From Watersipora subatra (Eukaryota; Bryozoa; Gymnolaemata; Cheilostomatida; Watersiporidae), in contig NC_088715.1 in NCBI RefSeq assembly GCF_963576615.1, forward strand, positions 24,642,499 to 24,706,498: DNA of 64,000 nt, read 5' to 3'. The translations under genes were made by a program, and so were the position numbers. Shown here one piece after another: positions 35,901 through 48,213 of this stretch; within the stretch, counting starts at the first letter, position 1; each line of letters starts with the position of its first letter. Below the pieces are notes generated by a model. The model saw nothing but the letters and a program-made list of their open reading frames with translations, searched no databases and had not been told where the DNA came from.

Positions 35901-38900
35901 AAAACATAAAAAGGAACATGAGGGAACAAGTACAACCAAAAACTGGAACATGTATCGGTATTTGCTTTGATCAGTTGAGGCAGTGATAGGTTATAGCTGC
36001 ATAGCACATATTCTTATTGCTTTAATTTGTTATACAGTTGAACACAACTTCTCAAGTTTTTATGCTGTCTACGATATTGTTAAAACCAACGCATTGTAAC
36101 CCTACACAATTATGTAAATGTATTATGTAAGTTATTCGTAAAACCTAAATTAATAAAGTTATAGCCACTAAATTAATAATAGAGGTGATAATAATCAATA
36201 GAAACAATTATTAATTATAAATAAATTAATAATTGAATAATTAAATTTTCACCTCCAAAGTTTTGAGATTATTAATAAATTAATAATTACAAAATTAGTA
36301 AAACGATGACCGCTAAATTTTTTTATCATTACTTTAACTTACGGATATGTTAGCTGAAGTGTAAACTAGGCAAGTCGAAGGTTTGGTAGTTGGCTGAGTG
36401 GTAGAAAGGTATTGCGCAATTTATTGTGGCTCAAACTAAACATCGCCAAAATAAATTTGATTTACATATTTGTGATTAGCTTACACTTATATTTCAATTT
36501 GATGGGTTTTTGACATTCACGAAACAGAACTGTTGTATTTTAATAAATTTTGGATTTTATGTTGGAGAATACTTTCCATGTCGAAATAAGTTAATGTTTT
36601 GCTTTTCACAAACTTGTGTATCGAGGTGATCATACGCCAAGGTCATAAGTCAAGGTTTTGCTGTACCGTAAGATTGAATAAAGTTTAGAGACAAACAGCC
36701 AGTAGCAAAAGAAGGAATAGTGACCTTCAACTTTAAATAGTTAGCTGCTCTCACAGGATATAAAGATTTTTTCGATCAAAATAAGTCAAATACAGTTAAA
36801 CCCCAAAATACAATCAAACCCTCATAATACAGTCAAACCCCCATAATACAGTCAAACCATACCTCTATTAATGATTAACTAGACACAAGCAGCTCCTTTT
36901 CTAAACTTGAACACGTTCAGGAAAGAAGCGAAATTTCAGCTAATGCGCAAAATTACACTCAAAGTATTTTTTTAAGATTTGACACTCGGCACATTGCAGT
37001 TTTCTAAATGAATGAGAAAACGCTGGCCAAAGTAAAATGGAAACAAAGAATATAATAAATAATAATATTGAAGCTAAGCCAGCTTCAACACCATCTAGAA
37101 ACAGTTGGGTTGCACACCGCTCTATCACCAACTCTGCTAGCTCACCTTTGCTAACATTTCCTTATGATAATTCATGGTATAAACCTCTTCTTGTTAATTT
37201 CTTTATTAAATCAGTTTTATTACAGATAAAATAGTTTGTATATAATGTAATTTTATATAATACACGTGTTTCACTGGTATGAGCAATTGCTTGCAGTATT
37301 TATTCAGACTTGTGAGCTATGGAATGAGTTATACAACTTGCAGTGTATTTTATAGGAATACTTCCTTCAACCCGTATACCATTGTTTAGCATCTAAAGAA
37401 GCTCCTGAAAGCATTGAACCTTGTAGTCAAACTGAATAGAGAGCTAACTAAACGGGCTGACTAAACGGGCTGACTAAACGGAAAGACAGCTTAGCTGTGG
37501 TAAACCATATCATAAGCTAATGAATTTTACATGAGATTGCCAAGATGATTGGTACTAAATTATATACCTTCCAAGGAAAGATATAGAAATGTGATGAGAT
37601 ATAGAAATGTGATGAGCACTACAATAAAACTGGACAAATAAAACCTACTGTTGAATCTACAACATTTTATCATTAATATTTCACACACTCTATGTTTTGC
37701 CTCTATGGTGACTATTCTTTCTCAGCTTTATGTAACACTTACCACTATTATTGTTTATATTTTGGTGTTTTTAGTCATTTTATGCATACAGTCAAACATG
37801 GATAACTCGCCCACATGTAGCTCGAACACATGGTTAATTCGAACGGTTTCTTTGGTCCGTTCCCACGTAATGATAAATTGCTATAGATTTTGGTAATAAC
37901 GACGCTTATGAATTTCAAAAAGTTGAGGTTTACCTCTATGGCTTGGAATAAAGTGATTTTCTAAAGCAATAACAACCGTTTCGGTAGCCATTGGGCAAAA
38001 AACAGTTAAGTTAACAGTGTTGAGTTCGAGTTAACTGTTTTTTGCCCAACGGCTACCGAAACGGTTGTTATTGCTTTAGAAAATCACTTTATTCCAAGCC
38101 ATAGAGGTAAACCTCAACTTTTTGAAATTCATAAGCGTCGTTATTACCAAAATCGGCAAAATATTTTTGTCAACGACTTTTCTAAAGGTTTCGTGAAATT
38201 TATACCAAACATCCTCTTAGCGATCGCTCTTCGGAAGCAAGGTAAAGTTTGTTTGTTTGTGAATATTATTTATTGAGGTTTTCATGAGAAAATAGTGTTC
38301 TGTTGACCTCATAGTTAAAAGTGAGGTAATCTTTGCATAAACTTCAAGAAAAATCGGCAAAATTGATTGTGGGTAAAACGCTCAAAAGAAAAAGATGTCT
38401 TTTCTTTTGAGCATTTCAACAACGATCAAGTTTTGCCAATGTCAATCTAAAAAACATCCTGGCATAACATCACCTCAAACAACAAACTAATCTCAAGTGA
38501 TAAAAAAAACTATACTTTTTGATAAAAAACGTTTTAAACTTTACATTAGAAGCATTTAATTTGAAACAAGCCATTTGTGCTTTTGATTTATATTATAGTT
38601 TGTATATGTACATGTATCTACTAATAAATAAGTAAATACATGGACTTGTGACAGTGCTCTGATAACTTGAACGCTCTGATAATTCGAACAATTTCGCTCG
38701 GTCCCATGAAGTTTGAGTTATCCATTTTTGACTGTATTTACCGGATATGCATGCTCAACAAGAAGGCCTGAACAGGTCAAATACGACTATGTTAGAAATT
38801 AAAAGATGACAACCAGGATTCTTGGTGCTCAAAATGACCATGTATTTGGAAAGAAATATCAAGGAAATATCTACCTCACAGTTTTTGTTTTGACTTAACA

Positions 38901-41900
38901 GAACTGTCTATGGTTGATGTTCGTAGTTCAATCTAATTTTTGCCAGCTCGCATCGATTCCAATAAGTTTGCAAAAAGTGGTTGAAGAAAAGTTTGCTTGT
39001 TGTAATCTTTATGATAATGATGACAAAAATAGAACCTTGGGAAGCACACATTTCTCTAGTTGTTGATTTACCCTCATAGCTATATCTTCAGACTTGACAG
39101 GCATTTTAGAAAGAGAGATGATGGTGTGTGCGAAGTTTAGCTAAAACTAAGAGAGCTGTAAGATACCACAACCTCTGTAAGATAAAAAGCTCGGAGAAAG
39201 AAAGCCACAAACTAAGTGTCTAGAATAAAATCACGATAGCATGCTCACCAGATAGATGATTATATTTTGAATACGAATTGAAGTTCAAGGATGGAGGAAT
39301 GATTGGTGAATAAAAAAAAACACCAGCTAAGTTAAAAGTTTTTGATAATGAGAGGGAACAAATAAACAACAACTAAAGTGATCACTTGAGTCAAAGGAGT
39401 GAGCTTAGGAGAAAAACTGACAATGGACGAAGTGAAAATGAAGAAGTTTGATGAAATTAAAAAGAGATATCTGACAGAGAACATGATTTAAAGCATAAAA
39501 AACTGCAGCTGAAGATCTATATTGATCATAGCAATTCATGCCCATGTTTATTGCGCTCTTCTTGGTATCACATTGACAATTATGATAAGTGACTTTGAAA
39601 GTAAACGCTGACCAAAGCCAGCTCACTTTAAGTAAGCTTGCATTTCAAACGCTGTCAAGAGATATGCAGTAAGAAAGCAGTTAGTAAAATTGAAACATGT
39701 CTATTAGCAACTCGGTGTGTTGTTTCTCTGTACATCTAATTGTGTTAGGGTTATCATTTCTTGCCATTCAGACATTTAAAGCAGGCAATTTCAATGTGAT
39801 TACATAGACCTAGATTCATGACTTTATCTAGTTTAAATCTAAGTTGGTAAGTTGTCTGTTTACTGAGAACCAACATCTCAATGAACACCTGCAGACTATC
39901 TGATTGAAAATAAAAGAAACCCAAGGATGCTAGTAGACAATAAAGATGAACAACATTGTCATAATAGTAGTTATAGAGATAGTTTATGTGATGAACTATG
40001 TGCAGCTTTCTTGTTGTATATTTTTTGTTATCTATAATAAAAAATATATATTGCTGTGTATATTTTGGCTTATTTGTTTGACACTCTGCCAACATCAACT
40101 TTTGTTAAATAATATCTTTATGCCATGAAGGGCATGAACCCTGTACTAGAAAAGCATTTCCATCGTGTTAATGGTCACCATGTTATGTACAAAACAACAC
40201 AAAGCTTCTCATAATATGGTACTATGACAAAATGCATTGGTGTGTGAGATAAAATTTTGCATGACGTGCTTTACGAATGTTAATTGAGAAATGGGTATGA
40301 ACACTTTATTTAGCTTAGTGTATTCAAAAGGACAGGACTATTTTGGATTTTCAGCTAAAATGAGGAAAATAATACACTGTTTCTCAGCACTCAACTTACC
40401 TTTTCTTTCACAGTAACCTCAACCTCATCAAACTTGGAATCACTCTAAAACAAATTTTAACAGCATGAGATGGCTGACACTACAGACATTACACCAATGC
40501 TGTTAGCAGTCTAAAGTACCATCAATGAACTAAATTCTCCAAAAAGGTATTTGAATGAGTAAGAGACGCTGATGTAACTCCAAAACCTGAAAGCAAATCA
40601 CCCAAATGGTTAGGTATCAGGGTACCAGCAATTTAAAGGGTACCAGCATAAACAATACTTTTCAAATAAATGTAGATGTAACTCTACATAACAACTTAGA
40701 TTTGGCAAGTATATCAGACAAGATCTTAAAATCAAATTTATACTTCTCTCAGAGATTAGAAAAGTATAAACTTGATATTGCAATTTTGGGCACAACACAA
40801 CAGCAAATGAGAATGCTAAAGATTATATCCATGGCAAATAAAAGGATGCATGACAGCTCTGAAGTATTATAGTAGGACTTATATTTCTTGAAAGTTTTAT
40901 AGAGCTCTGTCCTTAGTATGATAGAGTTCTATCCTTAGTATGATAGAGCCCTATTCTTAGTATGATAGAGTTTTATCCTTAGTATGATAGAGTTCTATCC
41001 TTAGTACAATAGAGTTCTAACCTTAGTATGATAGATTTCTATCTTTAGTATGATAGAGTTCCATCCTTAATATGATAGAGTTCTATCCTTAGTATGATAG
41101 AGTTCTATCCTTAGTATGATAGAGTTCTATCCTTAGTATGATAGAGTTCTATCCTTAGTATGATAGAGTTCTATCCTTAGTATGATAGAGTTCTATCCCT
41201 AGTATGATAGAGTTTTATCCTTAGTATGATAGAGTTCTATCCTTAGTACGATGGAGTTCTATCCTTAGTATGATAGAGCCCTATCCTTAGTATGATAGAA
41301 CCTTATTCTTACTATGATAGAGTTCTACCCTTAGTATGATAGAGTTCTATCCTTAGTACGATAGAGTTCTATCCTTAGTACGATAGAGTTCTATCCTTAG
41401 TACGATAGAGTTCTATCCTTAGTATGATAGAGCCCTATCCTTAGTATGATAGAACCCTATTCTTACTATGATAGAGTTCTACCCTTAGTATGATAGAGTT
41501 CTATCCTTAGTATGATAGAGCCCTATTGTTAGTATGATAGAGTTCTAACCTTAGTATGATAGATTTCTATCTTTAGTATGATAGAGTTCCATCCTTAATA
41601 TGATAGAGTTCTATCCTTAGTATGATAGAGTTCTATCCTTAGTATGATAGAGTTCTATCCTTAGTATGATAAAGTTCTATCCCTAGTATGATAAAACTCT
41701 ATCCTTTGTTTAGAGAGCCACATCATAAGTTTGATAGAGCTCTATTCTGAGTTTTATAGAGTCCTACCATAAGTTTTATAGAGACCTATCATTAGTTTTT
41801 TTTATAGATCAATATTATAAGTTTCATGGAGCCCTATCATGAGTTTTATAGAGTCCTATTATAAGCTTTATACAGTATTGTCAAAAGTTTTATAGAGACT

Positions 41901-44900
41901 TCATGAGTTTTATAGAGCCCTATCATAAGTTTCATAGAACCCTTTCAAGAGTTTTATAGAGCCCTATCATAAGTTTTATAGAGCCCTTTCATGAGTTTTA
42001 TAGAGCCCTATCATGAGTTTTATAGAGCCATATCATAAGTTTTATAGAGTCATATCATAAGTTTCATAGAGTCATATCATAAGTTTCATAAAATTCTACC
42101 AGAAGTTTTATAGAGTACTATCCTAAATTTTATAGAGCCATATCATAAGTTTTAGTGTCCCATCATAAGTTTTATAGTGCCCCATCATAAGTTTTATAGA
42201 GCCCTATCATAAGTTTTATAGAGCCATATCATAAGTTTTATAGAGTCATATCATAAGTTTCATAGAACTCTACTAGAAGTTTTATAGAGTACTATCCTAA
42301 ATTTTATAGAGCCATATCATAAGTTTTATAGAGCCCCATCATAAGTTTTATAGAGCCCTACCATAGGTTTTATAGATTACTATCATAAGTTTTATAGAGC
42401 CTATCATAAGTTTTATAGAGTCCTATCATAGGTTTTATAGAGCCCTATCATAGGTTTTATTCAGTCATATCATAAGTTTTATAGAACCCTACCATAAGTT
42501 TTATAGAGTACTATCAAACTGGATACCGCATTAGATGCAATGCCAGTTTCAGAAAATAGCATAAATAATTCCCTTACTATAATGCTACATCTAAAGGTTG
42601 TTGATTAATTTATAAAAAACATTTTTAGAAAGATATTTCGAAAATGACATTCAGTAAAATAGGTTGTCATTGGACATCAAGTGATATGAAAAGTCCCTGC
42701 AAAAGCTTATGAAACGAATTCAGTAAAATTTAAACCTGCAGAATTGGTGACGTGAGATTCAGCAGCAAAACAAAATAGCAATAGTCCAAACTTCTTTAAT
42801 TGCAGTCATACCTCGACATACGAGTGCCCCGACATGCAAAAAACGAGATACGAGCAAAATTTCAAGCAAGTTACTGTCTTGAGATAGCAGAAACCTTTGA
42901 TGTACAAGCATTCGAGCTGGTTCTTGATGGCCGCTAAAATGGCCAAGTATACAAGAGGCCATTTTCGAGAACAGTATCGCTCGGACTTTTTGGTCAAATC
43001 AGTTTGCAGCCTTAAAGTAGTTTGCTAAAGTCATAGTAAAAGTGAGACCACAAGCAAAAAGCTAGAAACAGATACTAAAAATTAAAAAGAAGACAAAATT
43101 AAAGTTAGGTTTAGTAAATGATTAAAACTTAGCTTCAAGTGTGTGTTTAGTGTACACACTAAACACACACTTGAAGGTGTGTTAAGTTAAATTCTTGCTC
43201 AAGTTAAATTCTAAGTTTAAGTTATGCTAAGTAGCATCACAAGTCTAGTGTACCGAATGCATTGCTGTCAAGTCTTTCTCACACTGCCGTTAACCGCTAC
43301 ATCTGTCTCAAAGGTAAGAAATGTGCACATTTATGCACAGTAATGGTACTATGTACAGTACTGTACATGATAATGTTGAAATTCAACAAAATTTTGTAGA
43401 GATTTGAACATACACTTCAACAAGGAACAAAAATTATACAACATAAGGTGTGCTATTATTAAACACAATGCCAAGCATCTGTTAAAATCAAACAGCTATG
43501 TATTGTAACCTTCTCTGTTTAGTAATATTTTGGCAATTCAAAGAGCTAAATTGACGCAAATAAAGTTTGAGAAAACAAAGTTTGCAAAAAATTGGTCAAT
43601 GAACTCTGGTGTGCAAGTCTTGTCCTGTACTCACTTTCCTTCTCATGTTCCCGAGACAAATAGAAAACCAACCCAGTTCTATTTTACATCCTGTTTATCA
43701 TGTGATGTTCAATTTTCTTACAAAATCAGTGCCTAAAACTTGTAAGACTGGAGAGACGGCCATCAGTAAGTAGTTTCATATAGAAGAGATAGCAAAAATA
43801 AACCAGACCAATAAGTTTGTAATATATATAGGTTTGACCATACTCAATTTAGTTCATTCAGAGGCAATAAAAGCTCGGGTTTACTAAAAAAAACTTATTG
43901 CAAGCAAGTCAAATATTAACTTCATTTAATAACAAGTGGTTAAAGCAATGATGATGGAGAACACAACAAATGGAATACCGCAGCCTTTAAACAGGAAATA
44001 GGAGTTCGGTTGAATACTACATTGCCATTTGCTGCAAGGTTTTGCTGGTTTGAATGAGATATGAACACTTTTGAAGCATTGGTCCAATTGTCATAATACA
44101 TGGTCATCCATTTAATGTCTCCAATCATCAAAATCATCAAAACTTGGTTTAGGGTTACGGGACAGACAAAGAAAGCTTGAGGGATTGGGAAGATTTAGGT
44201 ATATTTGGCTCTGAACTAGCCTAATGCTCTACATTTCTGTTAAAAATAGTTCTACTATCAATTGCACTTATAGTGAATGCTATTTGATGAAAATACACCG
44301 AAGAATGAAAGGTATACAGAAACAAATAATAAAAAAGGGGCAGTACAGTATAACCTAAAGAAGCCTACAAACAGGCAATCTCTACAACAGCAAAGTTGGG
44401 AATGCAAAAAACAAGAGGTACATTGAGAAGAATAAGAAATAATGCAAAGCAATAAAACAGCTTTAAGAGTGCCGTCACTGCATACTGAGTAAGTTCAATA
44501 CATCATATTAACCCGTCAACATATTGTATCGAAACTGACCAACCATATTCAAATTTCACACTGCTTTGTGTCTAAGATGATGATCAATCTATGCTTCGAC
44601 GTTTTACTTCTTTGCATGTTTTTGTACATAATAATACCACATATTTTGTACACTCTCCCAAGTCATAACAATAGAATTACTACCAAACAGCCAAGTCTTT
44701 GCTGTTTGGTAGTAAAAACATATTTCATAAAAGAAGGGGGTAATTACAAAGAAGCCCAATCTTTGAATAAACCGTATGTCCTTAATGACAAATCAGAATT
44801 TTACAAGACTGACAAGACTACAAATCTTAACTTGAAAGCTAAACCTGACAGTAATGAATCAAAGCAAATTACTAGTCAGTCAAAACTACGAAACATGGCG

Positions 44901-45169
44901 CTTTTCATGTTATAGTTTTTGATATTTTTTACAAAAATATGTACAAAAAGAGTAGCAAAGCGTTGGTGCAAGTGTTTGCATAGCTGATATTGTGAAATAA
45001 AAATGACTACCTGTGGTTTACTTTCTGTTATAACCGGAGACTCAGGTTTTATAGCAGGTTGACCACCACCAGTGCCATATCGGCGGTATAAAACAATTAG
45101 CGCAGTAATTAACACTATTGCTCCTATTATGCGTCCAAACTTCACATCTATTCCACTTAGGGATACCAT
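29955..45169 (-). CDS. ABHD14: ABHD14-like membrane-anchored alpha/beta hydrolase, copy 2
   Basis: The exons are 45169-45011, 40444-40400, 32888-32678, 31009-30792 and 30131-29955. Intron phases are 0, 0, 1, 0 with GT-AG ends, giving 269 codons plus TAA, close to human ABHD14A in length. Residues about 11-30 (FGRIIGAIVLITALIVLYRR) form a signal anchor, followed by a Gly/Pro-rich linker. Exon 3 has VLLLHGKNF (HG about 93-94). Exon 4 has LISPSKSGEF (nucleophile Ser about 168). Exon 5 keeps the acid in SGETD (about 222) and the histidine in DAGHVCY (about 248), so the triad is complete. The terminal exon has diverged from the AGHPCYLDNP type of copy 1. The exon plan matches copy 1, so the genes are tandem duplicates. 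Large introns hold several mobile elements. The Met at 45169 starts the only open frame leading into the anchor. Confidence 0.85.
31328..32090. repeat. 37-bp minisatellite, about 20 copies (ABHD14 copy 2, intron 3)
   Basis: The unit contains CTCTCAAATACACGCCCATT followed by ATCTGGCAAACTGTAGG. Several variant units (ACACCCATTATCTAGGAAACT) recur at intervals, pointing to a higher-order arrangement. Confidence 0.95.
33565..34924. mobile_element. 1.36-kb TIR element in ABHD14 copy 2 intron 2
   Basis: Arms of about 130 bp, 33565-33692 and 34798-34924, are inverted copies. They start AGAATAGAGAAAGCATAATA and run through CAGCCAAACACAGGTCTACC. The interior has no transposase frame. No clear target duplication was found, so the class is unknown. 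Confidence 0.7.
34930..36780. other. Intronic sequence, few features
   Basis: AT-rich. A segment at about 35690-35840 (CATGCCAATGTCCATTGGAA) resembles 59450-59530 and marks an interspersed repeat. A tRNA-like patch at about 36390-36420 is too weak to call. No gene is seen. Confidence 0.5.
36780..36870. repeat. Short tandem of CAGTCAAACC-type units
   Basis: About four imperfect units of AATACAGTCAAACCCCCAT. The motif matches the terminal sequence of the pogo-like element at 37789. Confidence 0.6.
37789..38734. mobile_element. Pogo/Tigger-like non-autonomous element with internal palindrome
   Basis: Flanked by TA on both sides (37787-37788 and 38735-38736). Ends are CAGTCAAACATGGATAACTC and, inverted, CAGTCAAAAATGGATAACTC. 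Subterminal TTAATTCGAAC-type motifs also occur near both ends. The CAGT start plus TA duplication is typical of pogo/Tigger elements in the Tc1-mariner superfamily. The left half carries a near-perfect palindrome at 37886-38154 with arms of about 120 bp. No transposase frame is present. Confidence 0.75.
38750..40395. other. Intronic sequence without recognised features
   Basis: Part of ABHD14 copy 2 intron 2. Short random frames only. Confidence 0.5.
40890..42515. repeat. 22-bp minisatellite in two flavours (ABHD14 copy 2, intron 1)
   Basis: The first half (to about 41,700) repeats GATAGAGTTCTATCCTTAGT(AT). The second half repeats TATAGAGCCCTATCATAAGT(TT). Both have 22-bp periods and are plainly related. 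The unit core GATAGAGTTCTATC can fold as a hairpin. Confidence 0.95.
42805..42990. mobile_element. Pogo/Tigger-like terminal fragment
   Basis: Begins CAGTCATACCTCGACATACG and continues with GAGATACGAGCAAAATTTCA, a pattern typical of Tigger-type ends. I did not find a matching right end, so it is probably a fragment. Confidence 0.4.
43134..43175. repeat. 42-bp palindrome
   Basis: Two 20-bp arms, TTCAAGTGTGTGTTTAGTGT and its exact complement, separated by AC. It lies in ABHD14 copy 2 intron 1. Confidence 0.9.
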
Positions 45170-45827
45170 TATGTCAGTAAACTCAATGCTAGAGAAAACA
45201 AGCGAACAAATATGTTCCCATGCAATAGCGTTAGGTTGTGGCTTTGTAATATCAATAACTGTTGTTTATGTAGAGCGCAAATTTCTGTGCGAGCCAAGCA
45301 CCTTGGCTAAAGCTAGTCGGTCAAGTGAATCAGAAAGCAAATCAGAAGCTGCTGTATGCTTTCGAGTTGTACGTTTCGCGCTGTGTTTTTGTTCGTAGTG
45401 GCCGAAAACGACTGCTGACTTTCTTGAAAAATTCGTGCTCCAGGATACGAAAACGAATCTTCCTGCTGGCATACGCCTCGTAACAGTGTCAGAGCGTATT
45501 CTAAAACTGCCAGCTAGAGGAAAGCAGCAAAATTGAAAAATTACATCACAGCTGCTGTATTTCTTCAGGAGTTAATGTTTTTTGTCATTATAAATGCAAA
45601 ACAGAAAAAAAAACATAACTGAGCTGTTATAAAAAGCAATTTCTAAAAGAGCTATTCTCCACAATAGTTCTTTGAACGTCTTTCTGCAAAAGAGCTATTT
45701 GCAAAGATATTGATTTATCTAAGTTTATTCAGATAACTTCTCGCCATGTAGCATTTTTCTCTTTTTTGTTGTTACACCTACTTCTTTTTGTAAAATAACT
45801 TTCATGCGTGTGAGGCCACGACGGGAT

Positions 45828-46244
45828 GTCGTATATGTCGTCATAAAAATATTTCCTTTTCTAATGAATGAGTGTTAACATAAAGCAGACTCTCTATATA
45901 ACATAATTTACGCCTCGGGGTTATGCCTTTCAACTGTGTATCATTTAAGTTTACTTTTACAGGTAATGCTAATTGTCGCAGGTTGAATGATTTAAGTGAA
46001 GTATAAACCATGAATAATGAATATAATAATGAATAATAAACCATGAAGGACTATAAACCATGAATTATACCTCACTTAAATCTTTCAACCTGCGACAATT
46101 AGCATTACCTGTAAAAGTAAACTTAAATTATACACAGTTGAAAGGCATAACCCCGAGGCGTAAATTATGTTATATAGACAGTCTGCTTTATGTTTAACAC
46201 TCATTCATTAGAAAAGGAAATATTTTTATGACGACATATACGAC
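45828..46244. mobile_element. Palindromic foldback element 5' of ABHD14 copy 2
   Basis: Two arms of about 180 bp, 45828-46007 and 46065-46244, are near-perfect inverted copies from GTCGTATATGTCGTCATAAA. They surround a spacer with repeated TATAAACCATGA. There is no coding capacity. It lies about 660 bp upstream of the ABHD14 copy 2 start. Confidence 0.8.
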
Positions 46245-46247
46245 GGT

Positions 46248-46745
46248 TTATAGTCCGAACCTCGACTGGTTTGAAACTCGACGAGTTTGTATATCGACAA
46301 CGGTTGGTCCAATCTCGACAGCAGTTTTACTATTTTACCATCTACTATTTTCTTAGTAAATGAGCGATTTATATGTAAAAGATTTATTTGCGCAAAAATA
46401 TTTTGTGATCCATTTGATGCAGCACTCCCCAGCTTATGTAGGTCTAACAATATTTTGCCCAACCTAAATATAGAACGAATACTAAAACAAGTAGCAATCA
46501 TAAATATGGTTGACTGTAATGTTAGCAAAATGTTTTATTTGAAATCTAAACTTCAGTGAGTAGCTTTGATTTTTATTTTTTAAAGTGAGGATAGAACTGC
46601 AAAAAGACATTTATTATTTGTTGAAGATTAAATTATTGTAAAACTGCATCAGCCTTTGTCGATGTTCGGACCAAGCTTTGTCTAGATTCGGACCAACCTC
46701 TGTCGAGATTGGGACTTGTCTAGGTTCGGAATTGTCGATGTTGGT
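46248..46745. repeat. Inverted-repeat element with GGTTGGTCC / CTCGACAG motifs
   Basis: The left end has GTCCGAACCTCGAC and GGTTGGTCCAATCTCGACAG. The right end has the complement in several tandem TCGGACCAA-containing units. The interior is unremarkable. Probably a non-autonomous DNA element. Confidence 0.5.
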
Positions 46746-46806
46746 ACAGTTTCCCTTAATTCATCGAAAGATTGTTAACATTAATTTATAGTCTTTGCAG
46801 TATTTT

Positions 46807-47000
46807 TGGTAAATGCTTCTGATAAAATATAAGATTAATCAACGTGGAGCGATCCAAGAGGTAGGTTACAGAAAATTGTTCATTGACAAAAAGGCACAAA
46901 GTGAGACAGACAAAGTATGCGAATATAATACTGATACAATAGTTGAAAGATACCTGAAAGTATCGTGATACAAAATCTCTCTTTCTCTGACAAACATGAA
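46807..47000 (-). repeat. 3' LTR of the Gypsy element (part recognised)
   Basis: Aligns with 51047-51260 over GCTTCTGATAAA through GACAAACATGAACATT. The outer limits are uncertain. Confidence 0.7.
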
Positions 47001-47515
47001 CATTAAGAGTGTAATAATCACGTAAAGACATTGATTTAAAAATGATTGCCACAATGTTATCAACATGATTACATCGACCTACAAAAGTTACAGAACCTTG
47101 AGTGCTAATATCTGAATCAGGGGGCTGACACCGTGCTGTTAGATTCGTAAGTCGAGCTTGACAGGCTGTCTAACCGTATGGCCAGACCTCGATATATAAT
47201 GCTCCTTAGGAATGTTATGACCTTTACCGTCTGCTATAACTCCGATCAATCGTGTGCTGATTCGGTTACGATGAATTGAAGTTCCACCTGAGTTTCGTAT
47301 CGAAGAGCATTTGGGACAGCTGCTGCTACTTCAGCTTCACGGTTTAAATCTAGAACAAAGACCTGTTGTCCAGGGGCAAGCGGTGGCAGTTCTCTGGCTC
47401 GGCATTGGTAGCCATAGGAGGTCTTGCCTTTCTCTCTCTAGGCCTCCTGAGCACGAATGCATCAAAGGTTAGGCTTAAAGAACTTCAGCATAACAGGGAG
47501 TGCTAGTATAGTTGA

Positions 47516-47890
47516 TCAGAGTTGTCGGCCTATAAGCAGCTCTCCAGGGCATATTCTATTTTCAAGGGGTGATGTACGGTAAGCTAGCAATGTAAGATAA
47601 GGGTCGGTCTCTTTTTTCAGCATGGTATTTATCGTCTGAATGGCTCTCACATCTGCACCATTGACTTGTGAGTGCTTTGGCGATTCAGTGATGTGTTTGA
47701 AACCATAGCCGGTGACAAATCTTTGAAACTCTATCGAAGAGTACTGCGGCCCGTTATCTAAAACCAATAGCTCAGGATTGTCGAGGTGTGCGAAGATGCC
47801 TTCCATGTGATCAATGGTCTCCAGGCTGTTGAGTTCTTTCAGCAAGGTGACCTCGACGTATTGAGAATAATAATCAACTAGCAATAGATA
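47516..47890 (-). pseudogene. Integrase core remnant
   Basis: The frame contains DYYSQYVEV, LVLDNGPQYSS and PKHSQVNG, characteristic of the retroviral-type integrase core of Gypsy elements. The expected third acidic residue after the NG motif is displaced, so the catalytic triad looks damaged. It ends with the YRTSPL and PGELLIGRQL region typical of the integrase C-terminal side. Confidence 0.8.
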
Positions 47891-48213
47891 GCAATAAAAT
47901 AGGTCACTACCTACATGCTCTCATCGGTCCTTAAAATAAAATAGATCACTACCTACATGCTCTCATGGGCGAGATGGGAACTCTGGTCTCATCTGTGGTT
48001 TTGGAGGATCTTGGGCTACTTTTCAGGACAATTCACATCAGTGTACCATTTCCCCAATCTTTTGCAACATACCATGCCACTGAATTGACTTTCTTGCTCT
48101 ATTTCCTTTTATTAATGCTAGATGACCTTGGTGAACTTTCTGTAATATTTCGAGATGATCAGCGAGAGAAATGATTATTTGATCATCGAGAACGAGTACT
48201 CCATCAATCATGG

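Noticed and set aside
36385..36440. tRNA-like patch TTGGCTGAGTGGTAGAAAGG
   Set aside because: It has an A-box-like segment only. No B box at proper spacing and no cloverleaf was found.
44568..44915. 115-codon plus-strand frame in ABHD14 intron 1
   Set aside because: The start is hydrophobic but the rest is low-complexity and has no splice context or homologue I know. It contains a short hairpin (TACCAAACAGC) that suggests repeat-derived DNA.
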